The notes under the pieces: generated by a model
Seen by the model: the letters and a program-made list of their open reading frames with translations, nothing else
Told to the model about the DNA's origin: nothing
The model's database searches: none
Shown: in pieces, positions 25,347-34,187 of the stretch
How positions within the stretch are numbered: position 1 is the stretch's first letter
Layout of the letters: each line of letters starts with the position of its first letter
Source: Bdellovibrio sp.
Lineage (GTDB): Bacteria > Bdellovibrionota > Bacteriovoracia > Bacteriovoracales > Bacteriovoracaceae
DNA: 64,000 nt
Direction: 5' to 3'
NCBI GenBank assembly: GCA_016187935.1
Contig: JACPIU010000012.1
Location: 1-64,000, forward strand
Made by a program: the position numbers and the translations under genes

Positions 25347-25949
25347 TTAAGCCGAGAGCATAAGTAGAGTGAAAAAATCAGACATAACATCAAGATACTT
25401 CGAGACAGTGTAGAGAGAAGTGGAATCCAATCTTTGATCTTCCGGCCAATGGATGAAAAGGCAGGGGGTTGGTAGATTTTTTTGCTCCAGATTGAAGAGA
25501 GTTTTATAGTAGATAAAATTGCACAAGTACCGCCCCGGATTCGAAGACAGTTGTACGGGATGGCCCAGGCGGTTCAGATTTTCACATAAGAGGGATAATT
25601 GTGACGGTGCAAATGATGAATTGAGGAAGGCATTGGCATTTGGGCAAATGGTGTGATTTTGGAGGATGATACCTTGGGTGTCTGGACGTGAAGAATCGAT
25701 TTGATTGTAGGCCATTGTCTCAAGCGAAATGGAACTTCGTCCGGTGGCCAAACCATTGAGTACAATGAGCTGGTAATTTTCGAGAGAACCCAGCATTTCC
25801 TCTGCTCTTTGGTAATCAACCGGCAGGATTTTTGAATATATTTGGTAATCTCCCAAAGTTTTGGACTGTAGCTGATTGGCCAATTCTTCCGTGGGATTAG
25901 TTGAATAATCGAGAAAAGATGTAAAACCAGTAAACAAGCACGTCTTCAT
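25347..25949 (-). CDS. pcp: Pyroglutamyl peptidase I-like protein
   Basis: The 200-residue protein resembles pyrrolidone-carboxylate peptidase, which removes N-terminal pyroglutamate from peptides. The catalytic triad is visible: Glu 77 (ISLETMAYN), Cys 143 (GRYLCN) and His 167 (CLFIHWPED). These positions match the canonical Glu/Cys/His spacing. TGFTSF near the start replaces the usual TGFEPF, and the sequence is divergent, so specificity may differ. Separate from, but close to, the MotA-like gene downstream (19-bp gap). Confidence 0.82.
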   Translation of the reverse strand: MKTCLFTGFTSFLDYSTNPTEELANQLQSKTLGDYQIYSKILPVDYQRAEEMLGSLENYQLIVLNGLATGRSSISLETMAYNQIDSSRPDTQGIILQNHTICPNANAFLNSSFAPSQLSLLCENLNRLGHPVQLSSNPGRYLCNFIYYKTLFNLEQKNLPTPCLFIHWPEDQRLDSTSLYTVSKYLDVMSDFFTLLMLSA

Positions 25950-26019
25950 AGGATAAAATTATTCTAATTGATTTTTACACGCACGCTATGAAAACTTAGT
26001 TTAACAGAGAGGGGTCGCC

Positions 26020-26772
26020 ATGCTTGAAGGAAACGAAGTCACTGCAACGGACACTGAATATGCCATTGTGGCAAGGGGGGTTCATAAATTCTATGGCACT
26101 ACCGAGGCCCTTGCCGGTCTTGATTTACAGGTGAAGGGCAATTCAATCTTTACGCTCTTGGGGCCCAATGGCGCAGGTAAAACGACTTTTCTAAAAACTA
26201 TTCTTGGACTGGTGCATTTCCAAAGGGGTGACATCCGTATTTTTGGCAAACTAACCTCAGAACTTGAGTCACGCGCTCAAGTTGGCTATCTCCCCGAACG
26301 CTTTTATTTTTACCCTTACTATACAGTGCTTGATACTATTGCTTTTTTTATGGCCTTGAATGGGGTGCAGAAAAAAAATAATAGTGAAATGATCGAAAAA
26401 ACTTTGGAAATGGTGGGAATGAGTACGCTTAGTAAAAGGCGTCTATCCACTTTATCCAAAGGTCAATTACAAAGAGTGGGGGTGGCTTCGCTTCTGGTCG
26501 GCCAAAAAAAATTATTGCTTCTTGATGAGCCTTTTTCAGGCCTTGATCCGCTTGGAACCAAAGATTTTAAAGACCTCATATTAAAGCTGAAGGCGACAGA
26601 AGGTAAAACCATCTTTATTAATTCACATGGGCTGTCTGAAATGGAGAAAATTGCAGATGATTTTGCCATTATCGACAAAGGAAAGTGTTTGGCCATGAAT
26701 TCCATGAAGTCTTTGCTTCCCGGTGTGACCTTGGAAGATTTTTTCACCAATATTATTCGCGGGAAAAATTAA
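26020..26772 (+). CDS. ABC transporter ATP-binding protein
   Basis: The protein of 250 residues has Walker A GPNGAGKTT (48-56), signature LSKGQLQRV and Walker B LLLLDEPFSGLDP, followed by the H-loop NSHGLSEME. It energises the permease encoded 19 bp downstream. ABC-2 exporters of this type move drugs, lipids or peptides; the substrate is not evident. GAGAGGGG precedes the start. Confidence 0.92.
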   Translation: MLEGNEVTATDTEYAIVARGVHKFYGTTEALAGLDLQVKGNSIFTLLGPNGAGKTTFLKTILGLVHFQRGDIRIFGKLTSELESRAQVGYLPERFYFYPYYTVLDTIAFFMALNGVQKKNNSEMIEKTLEMVGMSTLSKRRLSTLSKGQLQRVGVASLLVGQKKLLLLDEPFSGLDPLGTKDFKDLILKLKATEGKTIFINSHGLSEMEKIADDFAIIDKGKCLAMNSMKSLLPGVTLEDFFTNIIRGKN

Positions 26773-26791
26773 TTTAATAGGGAGAGAGTTT

Positions 26792-27616
26792 ATGCAATTT
26801 ACAGTGCAACCTTCAGTCTTATATGCTCTTTATACCAATACAATAAAAAAAGAAATCCGCAGTAAAACGCTTCTTTTCGTATTTCTCCTCAACATAGGAT
26901 TAATTTTTGTGGTCAATTCTGGCATTGATCTCATCATTAAATCAGTAGAGGAACAAAATCTGATGAATCTTTCCAGTCAGAAGGCGGTGGTCTTCTATTT
27001 TCTCATCAATATATGGTGTACTGTTCTTTCCATAATTTTTGGTGTTGATTGTATCAAATCAGACTTGGAAAGTGGCGTAGCTTCAGTGCTTATGGCCCAA
27101 CCTTTACGCCGTTGGTGGTATTTACTTATGCGTATTCTAGGTGCTGGAACCATCGTTTTTGGTCACTACCTTGTCTCAATTTTATTGGCCGGGCTGATAT
27201 TTTACATTTCAGATGGAACAAATCAGTTAACTGTCCAGATCATTTGGGCCTTATTTGCCACTTTACTACTTAATATTGCTGTCATCACACTGAGTGCTTT
27301 GATTTCATTATCCTTGAACAAGCTTGTGGCGTTTATACTCGCCATGGTGGTGTGTACAATTATCAGTGTGGCCAATCAGGCCTTTGCGACTGATGATCTG
27401 CTTTATCACATAAAAAATTTAGGGCTTGCTAAAAGTATTGGACTGTTGGCCCATTATCTTTTTCCGCGCATTGGATTGTGGTCATCTTACGCCGGAAACT
27501 TGGTTACCGGAAAAACAGCTGTGATAAATTATGCTTGGGAGTTACCGCATTATGGGATCACATTGATCGGATTATTTATACTTTTGTCTTTTTTATTTTC
27601 GCGAAAGGAACTCTAA
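26792..27616 (+). CDS. ABC-2-type transporter permease
   Basis: The protein of 274 residues has six predicted membrane segments, including KTLLFVFLLNIGLIFVV near the N-terminus and a C-terminal YGITLIGLFILLSFLF, and no catalytic motif. It starts after AGGGAGAGAG. It is the partner of the ATPase upstream and is followed 16 bp later by the degenerate HD-GYP gene. Confidence 0.85.
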   Translation: MQFTVQPSVLYALYTNTIKKEIRSKTLLFVFLLNIGLIFVVNSGIDLIIKSVEEQNLMNLSSQKAVVFYFLINIWCTVLSIIFGVDCIKSDLESGVASVLMAQPLRRWWYLLMRILGAGTIVFGHYLVSILLAGLIFYISDGTNQLTVQIIWALFATLLLNIAVITLSALISLSLNKLVAFILAMVVCTIISVANQAFATDDLLYHIKNLGLAKSIGLLAHYLFPRIGLWSSYAGNLVTGKTAVINYAWELPHYGITLIGLFILLSFLFSRKEL

Positions 27617-27632
27617 GCGTTTTGAGCTGATT

Positions 27633-28997
27633 ATGTTTAAAATTTTACTGGTCGAAACAAACGCAGCTGTCATTGATGCTCTGGTTAAGCATTTTGATGA
27701 GCAATTAAAAGCACAAGTTTGCGTGGTCGCCAATTTAGACGAGGCCAAAAATTATTTGGTTGAGAACCTCGGTAAGGGGACGCCTAATCTTATTGTGGTT
27801 CGTGCTCTTTTAGATGATATTCAGGTTGCTCATGGTTTGCTCAATTTTTTGTACGAACAGGTGAATCGTCCACCTGTTATCACTTTGGGCAATGTGGAAT
27901 TTTCCGGTCTACAATTTACTTGCTTACCAGATCATTTTAAAATCAGTGAATTTTCCAAGACTGTCACCAAGTCCCTCAATATTTCGCGCAAAGAGTTGGA
28001 AGCTCTCCATCGTCCGCCCTACACGGGTATAAGTATTAAAAATTTTTATGGGATGGAGAAGTGTCAATGTGATGTGTTCATTCGTATTACCAAAAAGAAT
28101 TGTGAAGACCAGTACGTCAAGCGCTTACATACCGGGGATAACTTTGATACGCCTACGTTGCAAAAGTATGAATCCATGGGTTTGCAGGAATTTTATGTCA
28201 GAAGTGATGATTTGGACTTAGTATTATCGGCCTTTGAACAAAAGGCCCTGACCCAACTTGATGACAAAAGTGTGGTCGCCGATTTAGTTCAGATCGGGGC
28301 TAAACAATTTGAAGTTGGTCAAGACTTACTTATAAAACTGGGAGTTTCGGATACCACAATGAAGATTGTGGATACAAACATTAAGGCCATGTCCAATGTG
28401 CTCGTCAGTGGCGCAGTGGGTGTTCAAAACTTTGGAGAGTTATTGAGGGCCCTTCTGGCAGAGAAGAGCGGCTACAATTATAAGCACAGTTTCTTGCTGG
28501 CCTTGCTTTGTTCTCATCTTATTCCAAAGATGGAATGGGGAAGAAATGACCAGATGAAATCGAATGTGGAAAAAATGATCTACGTTTCATTCATGCACGA
28601 TATCCATTTGCAGGATGAAAAACTGGTCCGTATTCATGATAAATTATCATTGGAAATGGCAAACTTGAGTCCTAAAGAAAAAGAGTTAGTTGAGTACCAC
28701 GCCAATAAGGTGAGTACTTTGGCGCAAAGTATGCCTCGAATTCCCGCAGGCGTTGATGTTATTTTGAGACAACATCACGGAACCACTAATGGTGTGGGAT
28801 TTGCAGAAGGCGCCAGCAGTGCTCTCTCCGGCTTGGCCATTTTATTTATTGTTGTCGAACATTTTACCCATATGCTCCTCGATTTTCAGACCTTGAAACT
28901 AGGTCCCAAGGCCATTTTGAAAAAAATGGAGCGTGATTTTACTCTCTCACACTATCGAAAGGTTATTGATGCCATGTCAGAGATGTTAAAAGGATAG
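27633..28997 (+). CDS. Degenerate HD-GYP-like signalling protein (paralogue 2)
   Basis: The protein of 454 residues has the same three-part plan as the proteins at 1074-2498 and 29970-31334: a receiver-like N-terminus without an obvious acceptor Asp, a middle domain with QCDVFIRI and FYVRSDDL, and an HD-GYP-like C-terminus. Here the active-site segments are the most altered: MHDIHL keeps His-Asp, but the HHE and GYP motifs have become HHGTTNGVGF and the following helix is FIVVEHFTHM. It is therefore probably inactive as a phosphodiesterase and may act as a binding or signalling partner. It forms a likely operon with the ABC transporter and the CBS protein. Confidence 0.8.
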   Translation: MFKILLVETNAAVIDALVKHFDEQLKAQVCVVANLDEAKNYLVENLGKGTPNLIVVRALLDDIQVAHGLLNFLYEQVNRPPVITLGNVEFSGLQFTCLPDHFKISEFSKTVTKSLNISRKELEALHRPPYTGISIKNFYGMEKCQCDVFIRITKKNCEDQYVKRLHTGDNFDTPTLQKYESMGLQEFYVRSDDLDLVLSAFEQKALTQLDDKSVVADLVQIGAKQFEVGQDLLIKLGVSDTTMKIVDTNIKAMSNVLVSGAVGVQNFGELLRALLAEKSGYNYKHSFLLALLCSHLIPKMEWGRNDQMKSNVEKMIYVSFMHDIHLQDEKLVRIHDKLSLEMANLSPKEKELVEYHANKVSTLAQSMPRIPAGVDVILRQHHGTTNGVGFAEGASSALSGLAILFIVVEHFTHMLLDFQTLKLGPKAILKKMERDFTLSHYRKVIDAMSEMLKG

Positions 28998-29015
28998 GAA
29001 ACCCGAGATAATTCT

Positions 29016-29969
29016 ATGAGTGAAATATTCACCAGAGATGCTTTTGCTAAACCTCTTGAAGTCATGAAACCGATTCAGGCCTGTTGCCTTCAAGACAATG
29101 CTTCAGTGGCCGATGCTTTAGGGCTTATACTCGAAAAAAAAATCGGTTCGATTTTGGTGATAGACCAGAATCGAAAACTGTCCGGCATTTTTACCGATCG
29201 CGATCTTATGCTTAGAGTAGGAAATACTTCAGAGGCATTGGAAAAACTTCCTTTGAAAAACGTGATGACTAACTCACCTCTGATATTATCTTTGAAGACC
29301 CCCATCAGTAAGGCCTTTGAAATAGTTGTCAAAAAACATATCAGGCACATGCCTGTTTTTTTGGATGAATCACAATCGGTTGAATCTTTGGCGATGATTT
29401 CCGCTCGTGACATATTAAGATTTATTGTTGAGTGTTTTCCTGAATCGGTTGCATCGCATGGAACCACGACGGCCGATGAAGTTTTGATAAATGACGCCCA
29501 TGACGATTCATTTTTAGAGGAATTGCAGCAGGCAGGAAGTCAGTATTTGACGGGAAATGTGTTTTCCTTGCCCCTGGCAAAAGTTATTAGCAGCCCACCG
29601 CTTTTTGTGCCGCCTTCCACTTCTCTTGATGTCGTCTATGAGCGGCTGGTAAAAGAAAAAACCGAAACCGTCTTAGTTGTAGAATATGACACTCAACTGA
29701 TAGGGATTTTAACCGAACGAGATTTTGTGACACGAGTGATTGGAAAAAAGCTATGGGGGCAGAGAGTTCCCATAAGTCAGGTTATGAGCCAAAAACCAAA
29801 GACCCTGATGCCAAGGCATAAAATCGCCCATGGGATTAATAATATGTTTAAGTATGGGCATCGTCATATTGTATTGGTGGATGAGGAGAAATATCCCGTC
29901 GGATCAGTTTCGGTACTTGAAATTTTACATTTTCTCTACCATCGAATTTATACCAAATCTGAAGTGTGA
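29016..29969 (+). CDS. Four-CBS-domain protein
   Basis: The protein of 317 residues consists of two CBS pairs: about residues 12-135 (LEVMKPIQACCLQDNASV, GIFTDRDLMLRV) and about 182-310 (LAKVISSPPLFVPP, GILTERDFVTRV). CBS pairs bind adenosine nucleotides or cyclic dinucleotides and act as sensors. There is no attached enzyme domain. Placement after the HD-GYP-like gene suggests a joint nucleotide-sensing role. The stop codon abuts the stop of the convergent gene with no spacing. Confidence 0.85.
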   Translation: MSEIFTRDAFAKPLEVMKPIQACCLQDNASVADALGLILEKKIGSILVIDQNRKLSGIFTDRDLMLRVGNTSEALEKLPLKNVMTNSPLILSLKTPISKAFEIVVKKHIRHMPVFLDESQSVESLAMISARDILRFIVECFPESVASHGTTTADEVLINDAHDDSFLEELQQAGSQYLTGNVFSLPLAKVISSPPLFVPPSTSLDVVYERLVKEKTETVLVVEYDTQLIGILTERDFVTRVIGKKLWGQRVPISQVMSQKPKTLMPRHKIAHGINNMFKYGHRHIVLVDEEKYPVGSVSVLEILHFLYHRIYTKSEV

Positions 29970-31334
29970 TCAGGCAGGTTTTGTGCTATTGGGATGCAGA
30001 TTGGAAAAAGCATCCAAGACAGATTTAAAACTCCCCAAAGAAAAGCGTTTGGCCAAATCTTCAAAAATCTTATCTTGTCGATCTGGATCGAAATCAATCT
30101 CAAGATTATTTTGAACAAAAGTATGCGCGACTATGAAAATACATGAGAGAAGAGAAAGTTTCGAATGATGAAGTCCGTTGGGAAAGCCATTCCCTTCTGG
30201 GGTTTCGTGATGCTGAAGAACAATGCTGGCAACTTCGGGGGAAATAAAATCGATTCCAGTGAGGAGTAACGAGGTTTCCATGGGATGGCCAAGAAAGGCC
30301 TTTTTCTCTTGTGGCGAATATGTCTGTAACCTGGGGTCATGAGAAATTTCAATTTTGCACAACTCAGGATCATTGAGCTTAAGATCATGCAGCATAGCTG
30401 CCATGACTAATTTTTTTACCTTATCTTCAGTGTTCCAGTGCATATGTTTGAGTATTTCACAGCAGACGATGCTGGTCAGAAAACTATGGTCATAGATGTA
30501 ATCAAGGCGTTGTTGCATATTTTTAAGAAGAACGTTCAGGTCTTGCTGCTGATAGGCCAAATTGACAATCTCATCCACACTTTTTTCCGCAAGGTCCGCA
30601 ATTTCCCGTGTAATCCCAATTTCAAGAATCATCTCTTTTAAAATAGCATGAGTATTGCGAAGGCATTTTTGCAGGTCGGCTTCAGACATCTTTTCGTTTT
30701 GGAAGGTGAGAAAAGGTGTTTTATGAATGGTCACCTGAAAATGTTCGAAATCATCATTGCGAATATAAAAATGAGAAACTTTTTTTTCGCGATATTTCTC
30801 GATGTCACTATGATCATAGGTACTTCCGGCATTAATGATTTTGACGTATTTATGATTGGAAAGTTTGACGTAAACGTTGCAATGGGCCTTGCTGAATCTT
30901 AAAAAATGGATTAACCGAACCTTTTGAAAAGCTGGAATGACTCTCTGACCGTAGGATGGTGAGAGAGATTTTAGCATGGTTTCGCGAAAATCTGCCGGGG
31001 TGATGGGAAGTTGAATAAAATCATTTTTAGGATTTTGGGATTTAAATCCTTCCATCCCGGCAAAGGCATTCAGGGGATTCTCGCTCATGAGAATGAAGGC
31101 CGCACGAGCATCCTTTTGTACTGATCTATCAAAAAGCTCATAGACAGGAATGGAGGGGGGAGCAACTACGAGAATGAGATCAAAGGGAGCGTTGTGATCA
31201 ATTTTTTCGCACGCTCCGAGAGGGCCCGACAATTGAGAGGCCACTTCAACTTCGACGTCGTTGAGAATATTTTCTAGGTAAACTGTTTGTACCTGGCGAC
31301 GTTTATCATCTGGATCAAAATAAAAAATCCGCAT
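29970..31334 (-). CDS. HD-GYP-like signalling protein (paralogue 3)
   Basis: The protein of 454 residues shares its layout with the two paralogues in the window. The HD-GYP part has LHDLKL, LGHPMET and HHETPEGNGFP. The HHE and a GFP version of the motif remain, but the HDIGK Gly-Lys is lost and the usual Asp in the later metal-binding segment is replaced (FIVAHTF). The N-terminal receiver-like domain ends strand 3 in FDLILVVAPP without an acceptor Asp. No clear ribosome binding site is seen; TATAAT lies at 31342-31347, so a leaderless transcript is possible. Confidence 0.8.
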   Translation of the reverse strand: MRIFYFDPDDKRRQVQTVYLENILNDVEVEVASQLSGPLGACEKIDHNAPFDLILVVAPPSIPVYELFDRSVQKDARAAFILMSENPLNAFAGMEGFKSQNPKNDFIQLPITPADFRETMLKSLSPSYGQRVIPAFQKVRLIHFLRFSKAHCNVYVKLSNHKYVKIINAGSTYDHSDIEKYREKKVSHFYIRNDDFEHFQVTIHKTPFLTFQNEKMSEADLQKCLRNTHAILKEMILEIGITREIADLAEKSVDEIVNLAYQQQDLNVLLKNMQQRLDYIYDHSFLTSIVCCEILKHMHWNTEDKVKKLVMAAMLHDLKLNDPELCKIEISHDPRLQTYSPQEKKAFLGHPMETSLLLTGIDFISPEVASIVLQHHETPEGNGFPNGLHHSKLSLLSCIFIVAHTFVQNNLEIDFDPDRQDKIFEDLAKRFSLGSFKSVLDAFSNLHPNSTKPA

Positions 31335-31341
31335 TGCAATA

Positions 31342-31347
31342 ATTATA
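31342..31347 (-). promoter_or_regulatory. Possible -10 element giving a leaderless mRNA
   Basis: TATAAT on the minus strand lies 7 bases before the ATG at 31334, in the last codons of the aminotransferase gene. A start site at that distance would fall on or beside the ATG. No convincing -35 element accompanies it. Confidence 0.25.
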
Positions 31348-32497
31348 AACGTGATTTTAGATTCTGGAGAGCCTTTTCAAGGGTTTCAGCCTTTTTTGCG
31401 AAGCAAAAGCGAATATATTCTTGTCCTTCTTGCGATTTTAAATAAAAAACGGATGGAGGGATGGCGGCAACTTTTTTCCTCTCAATTAATTCCATGCAAT
31501 GACCTACATCATGGAGTTGTGTTAGCTGCCCAATTGGGGCCACAGTAAAGTATGTACCTTTGGGAATGATGGGGAGGTAGCTGGCCTCTATTAGGCCCTG
31601 GCAAAAAAAATCACGTTTTTCTTGATATAAACGACGAAATGTCGGGAGGTATTCATCAAGTCGCTGCAATGCCTGATTAACCCCCCATTGCATAGGTGTA
31701 CAAACTGAAAAAGTATTAAATTGGTGGATCATTCTTATATGATGTGAAATGGCCCCACAGGCCAAGATCCAACCTATTTTCCAACCAGTCACGCCAAAAG
31801 TTTTACCCGCACTAGAGATAGTTACTGTCCGTTCAATGGCCTTCATGAGGGTGGCGATTGGCAAATGCGCCACCCCATCAAAAGTCAAAAACTCGTAAAC
31901 TTCATCAGACAAAATATACGCATCATATTGTTCCGCCAAATGGATAATTGTCTCCAGTTCTTCTCGGGTAAAGACTTTACCAGTGGGATTGTGGGGATTG
32001 TTGAGGATAATTAATTTGGTTTTATCGCTAAAGGCCTGGGTTAATTCTTCAATGCGCCAGCGAAATTCTTTGCGATATAAGGTTACAGGAATGATCTTGG
32101 CCCGGGCCAAGTTAAGCGTCGCCACGTAAGAATCATAAAAGGGTTCAAGCACGATCACTTCATCTGCAGGATTAACTAAGGCCATAATGGTGCAAAAGAT
32201 GGCCTCTGTGGCGCCATTGGTGATCGTGATTTCATCCATGGGGTCAAATTCCAGACCATAAATTTTTTTATATGTCTGGGCCAGTGTTTTCCGCAGTTCT
32301 ACAATCCCATGAGTGGGGGCGTATTGATTGTGACCACTTTTCATGGCCTCAGTGACTAAATCCATCAACCACGGTGGCCCATCAAAATCAGGAAAACCTT
32401 GAGAAAGATTTATGGCGGCATTTTTTTGCGCCATCTTTGTCATGGTAGCAAAAATAGATTCCTTAAAGTTAAGGATAGAAAAATTAGGTGTTTTCAT
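31343..32497 (-). CDS. PLP-dependent aminotransferase (YbdL / kynurenine aminotransferase-like)
   Basis: The 384-residue class I aminotransferase has NLSQGFPDFDGP near the N-terminus, NNPHNPTGKVF, SDEVYEFLTFDG and the PLP-Lys in SSAGKTFGVTGWKIGW. These segments match the YbdL/CCBL group, which transaminates methionine or glutamine with 2-oxo acids. The first 14 bases of coding sequence overlap the end of the upstream membrane-protein gene. Confidence 0.88.
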   Translation of the reverse strand: MKTPNFSILNFKESIFATMTKMAQKNAAINLSQGFPDFDGPPWLMDLVTEAMKSGHNQYAPTHGIVELRKTLAQTYKKIYGLEFDPMDEITITNGATEAIFCTIMALVNPADEVIVLEPFYDSYVATLNLARAKIIPVTLYRKEFRWRIEELTQAFSDKTKLIILNNPHNPTGKVFTREELETIIHLAEQYDAYILSDEVYEFLTFDGVAHLPIATLMKAIERTVTISSAGKTFGVTGWKIGWILACGAISHHIRMIHQFNTFSVCTPMQWGVNQALQRLDEYLPTFRRLYQEKRDFFCQGLIEASYLPIIPKGTYFTVAPIGQLTQLHDVGHCMELIERKKVAAIPPSVFYLKSQEGQEYIRFCFAKKAETLEKALQNLKSRL

Positions 32498-34187
32498 TTG
32501 GCTTAGTTATCGCCTGATCTAAACTTTTTGTAAAGTAAACGCTGAAAAGACGGTCAGCGGAGTTGGTAAACAACTTGAATTCATTTCGATCCACCGACTT
32601 CTGGCCATAAAAAGTTTTTAGGAAGGCATTGGCCACTATCGGCCATTCTTTTTGAAAGATACCAGATGGGATGTCGGGATAGATGACGAAAGGAGGGCAA
32701 AAGGGTTTTTCGGTAATAAGAAAGGCCTGATTGGCTTCCGCCAATAATTGATAAGCTTCGACGACGAAGCTTTTGCTATCCAGTTTTTGTGCCAAAAGAT
32801 TTTTCCATTTCTTTTTAAAATTCTGGCCGCTAAGAACCTGAGATGATTCTCTTTCTTGAGACTGGGACGATCTTTTTTCAAAGAGTTTGGCCAGAAATAA
32901 AATCAGGATAAGCATAGCAATTTTAAAGAGCAGATTTTTATATCGCTCCCAACTTTTTTTAACTTGAATTTCCTTTTTATTTGTCGGGAGAGAGACATTT
33001 TTTGAAGAAGTATTTCCCCGTGAGATCTGATTTGGTTCTGCCGAATTAAGCTCGGAAGGAAGGGCCCCGTGCTCGACTTCATTGGCCAGCTGTTGGGCAT
33101 GTGATTGAAGCTCTGTAATCGTTTTTTGCAGACTGTCAGAAGAAATTTGCGTCTGCTCCAGCTCTTCAGTCAAATTTTGAAGTTCCCGGGATAACTGATC
33201 AGGTGGAATTGACTTCTGATCTATTTTTCTAATCAGGTCTTGGGCCTGCGATTGGAGTTTTGTGAATTGCTGCCATTGTTCACTCGTATCCGATGAGGAT
33301 TCCCCTGAAATTTGTTGTGGCATTGATAATGATGAAGAGAGCTGTTGCAGCGATTGCTTGGTTGGACCATAGCTCACGGGGAGAGAAGGAGTTGAAAGGC
33401 CATCTTTCTGCATAAAACGATTAAGTTTGTGATACGTCTTGTTGAGGGACTGAAATAGATTCTCCGGAACCATGGACCCCATCAGCAATAAGCATAACCA
33501 CCATAGGGCACAAAATTTCAGACTGTAACTCCAGCTTGTGGCCCATAATGCTTTCCCGAAATTTTCACGCTCTTCTTGCAAAATGTGAAAGGAGAGCGCC
33601 ATGTAAACAGGAATGGCGGTGGCAATCAAGGTCGTCGGTGCTTTCGTGAGTATGATCACGCCGCACCAATTGGCAAACATCACAAGTTGGAATTGACCTT
33701 TTTGCCAGATCCTAAAAAAGATCCAGAGTGTCGTTAAACAGAGTATTCCACTACTGAAGATATTAAGTGGAGAGATAACGGAACTTTGTTGCGCTAACTT
33801 GTGGAGGAAAAAAAAGTGTATGGCAGTCAAAAGGAAACAGAAGATAATCCGTTTCAAATGCAGATTCGGCGAGGCGAGAATAATATATCGCTCATCTGGA
33901 GTTACCGGCCTGTCGCGATCCCCGTGACTCCGAGAGGTTGGCGCGGAATAACTTTCAATTTCTTCTCCCAGAAAAAGAAAGGGATGTGTGGTGGAATCAG
34001 ATAATACTTGTAACTGCTTGGAAGACTCCTGGAGGATTCTCTCTTTGAGATAGGTGGCAGCAGCAAAAAGAAAAAAATTAAAAGTTACCATGATTGCAAA
34101 ATCTGCCAGCGTGGACACTGATGCTATGGCCATGCCTAGTGCCATAAAAAGGACTTTGGACTGTTTATTTCCTTCCTTATCTTGCAT
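32484..34187 (-). CDS. Membrane protein of a MoxR/DUF58 operon, DUF4129-like C-terminus
   Basis: The protein of about 567 residues has several TM helices (about 15-45, 115-135, 145-165, 170-200, 225-250) and a long soluble helix-rich segment with Gln/Ser-rich coiled coil (about 275-390). A further TM helix (LLFKIAMLILILFLAKLF) follows, then a C-terminal domain with VVEAYQLLAEANQAF and FQKEWPIVANAFLKTFYGQ, which looks like DUF4129. I chose ATG 34187 because AGGGAGG lies upstream. It overlaps the DUF58 gene by 11 bp. MoxR/DUF58/DUF4129 clusters occur widely and are thought to act on envelope protein maturation, but the mechanism is unclear. Confidence 0.72.
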   Translation of the reverse strand: MQDKEGNKQSKVLFMALGMAIASVSTLADFAIMVTFNFFLFAAATYLKERILQESSKQLQVLSDSTTHPFLFLGEEIESYSAPTSRSHGDRDRPVTPDERYIILASPNLHLKRIIFCFLLTAIHFFFLHKLAQQSSVISPLNIFSSGILCLTTLWIFFRIWQKGQFQLVMFANWCGVIILTKAPTTLIATAIPVYMALSFHILQEERENFGKALWATSWSYSLKFCALWWLCLLLMGSMVPENLFQSLNKTYHKLNRFMQKDGLSTPSLPVSYGPTKQSLQQLSSSLSMPQQISGESSSDTSEQWQQFTKLQSQAQDLIRKIDQKSIPPDQLSRELQNLTEELEQTQISSDSLQKTITELQSHAQQLANEVEHGALPSELNSAEPNQISRGNTSSKNVSLPTNKKEIQVKKSWERYKNLLFKIAMLILILFLAKLFEKRSSQSQERESSQVLSGQNFKKKWKNLLAQKLDSKSFVVEAYQLLAEANQAFLITEKPFCPPFVIYPDIPSGIFQKEWPIVANAFLKTFYGQKSVDRNEFKLFTNSADRLFSVYFTKSLDQAITKPNENT

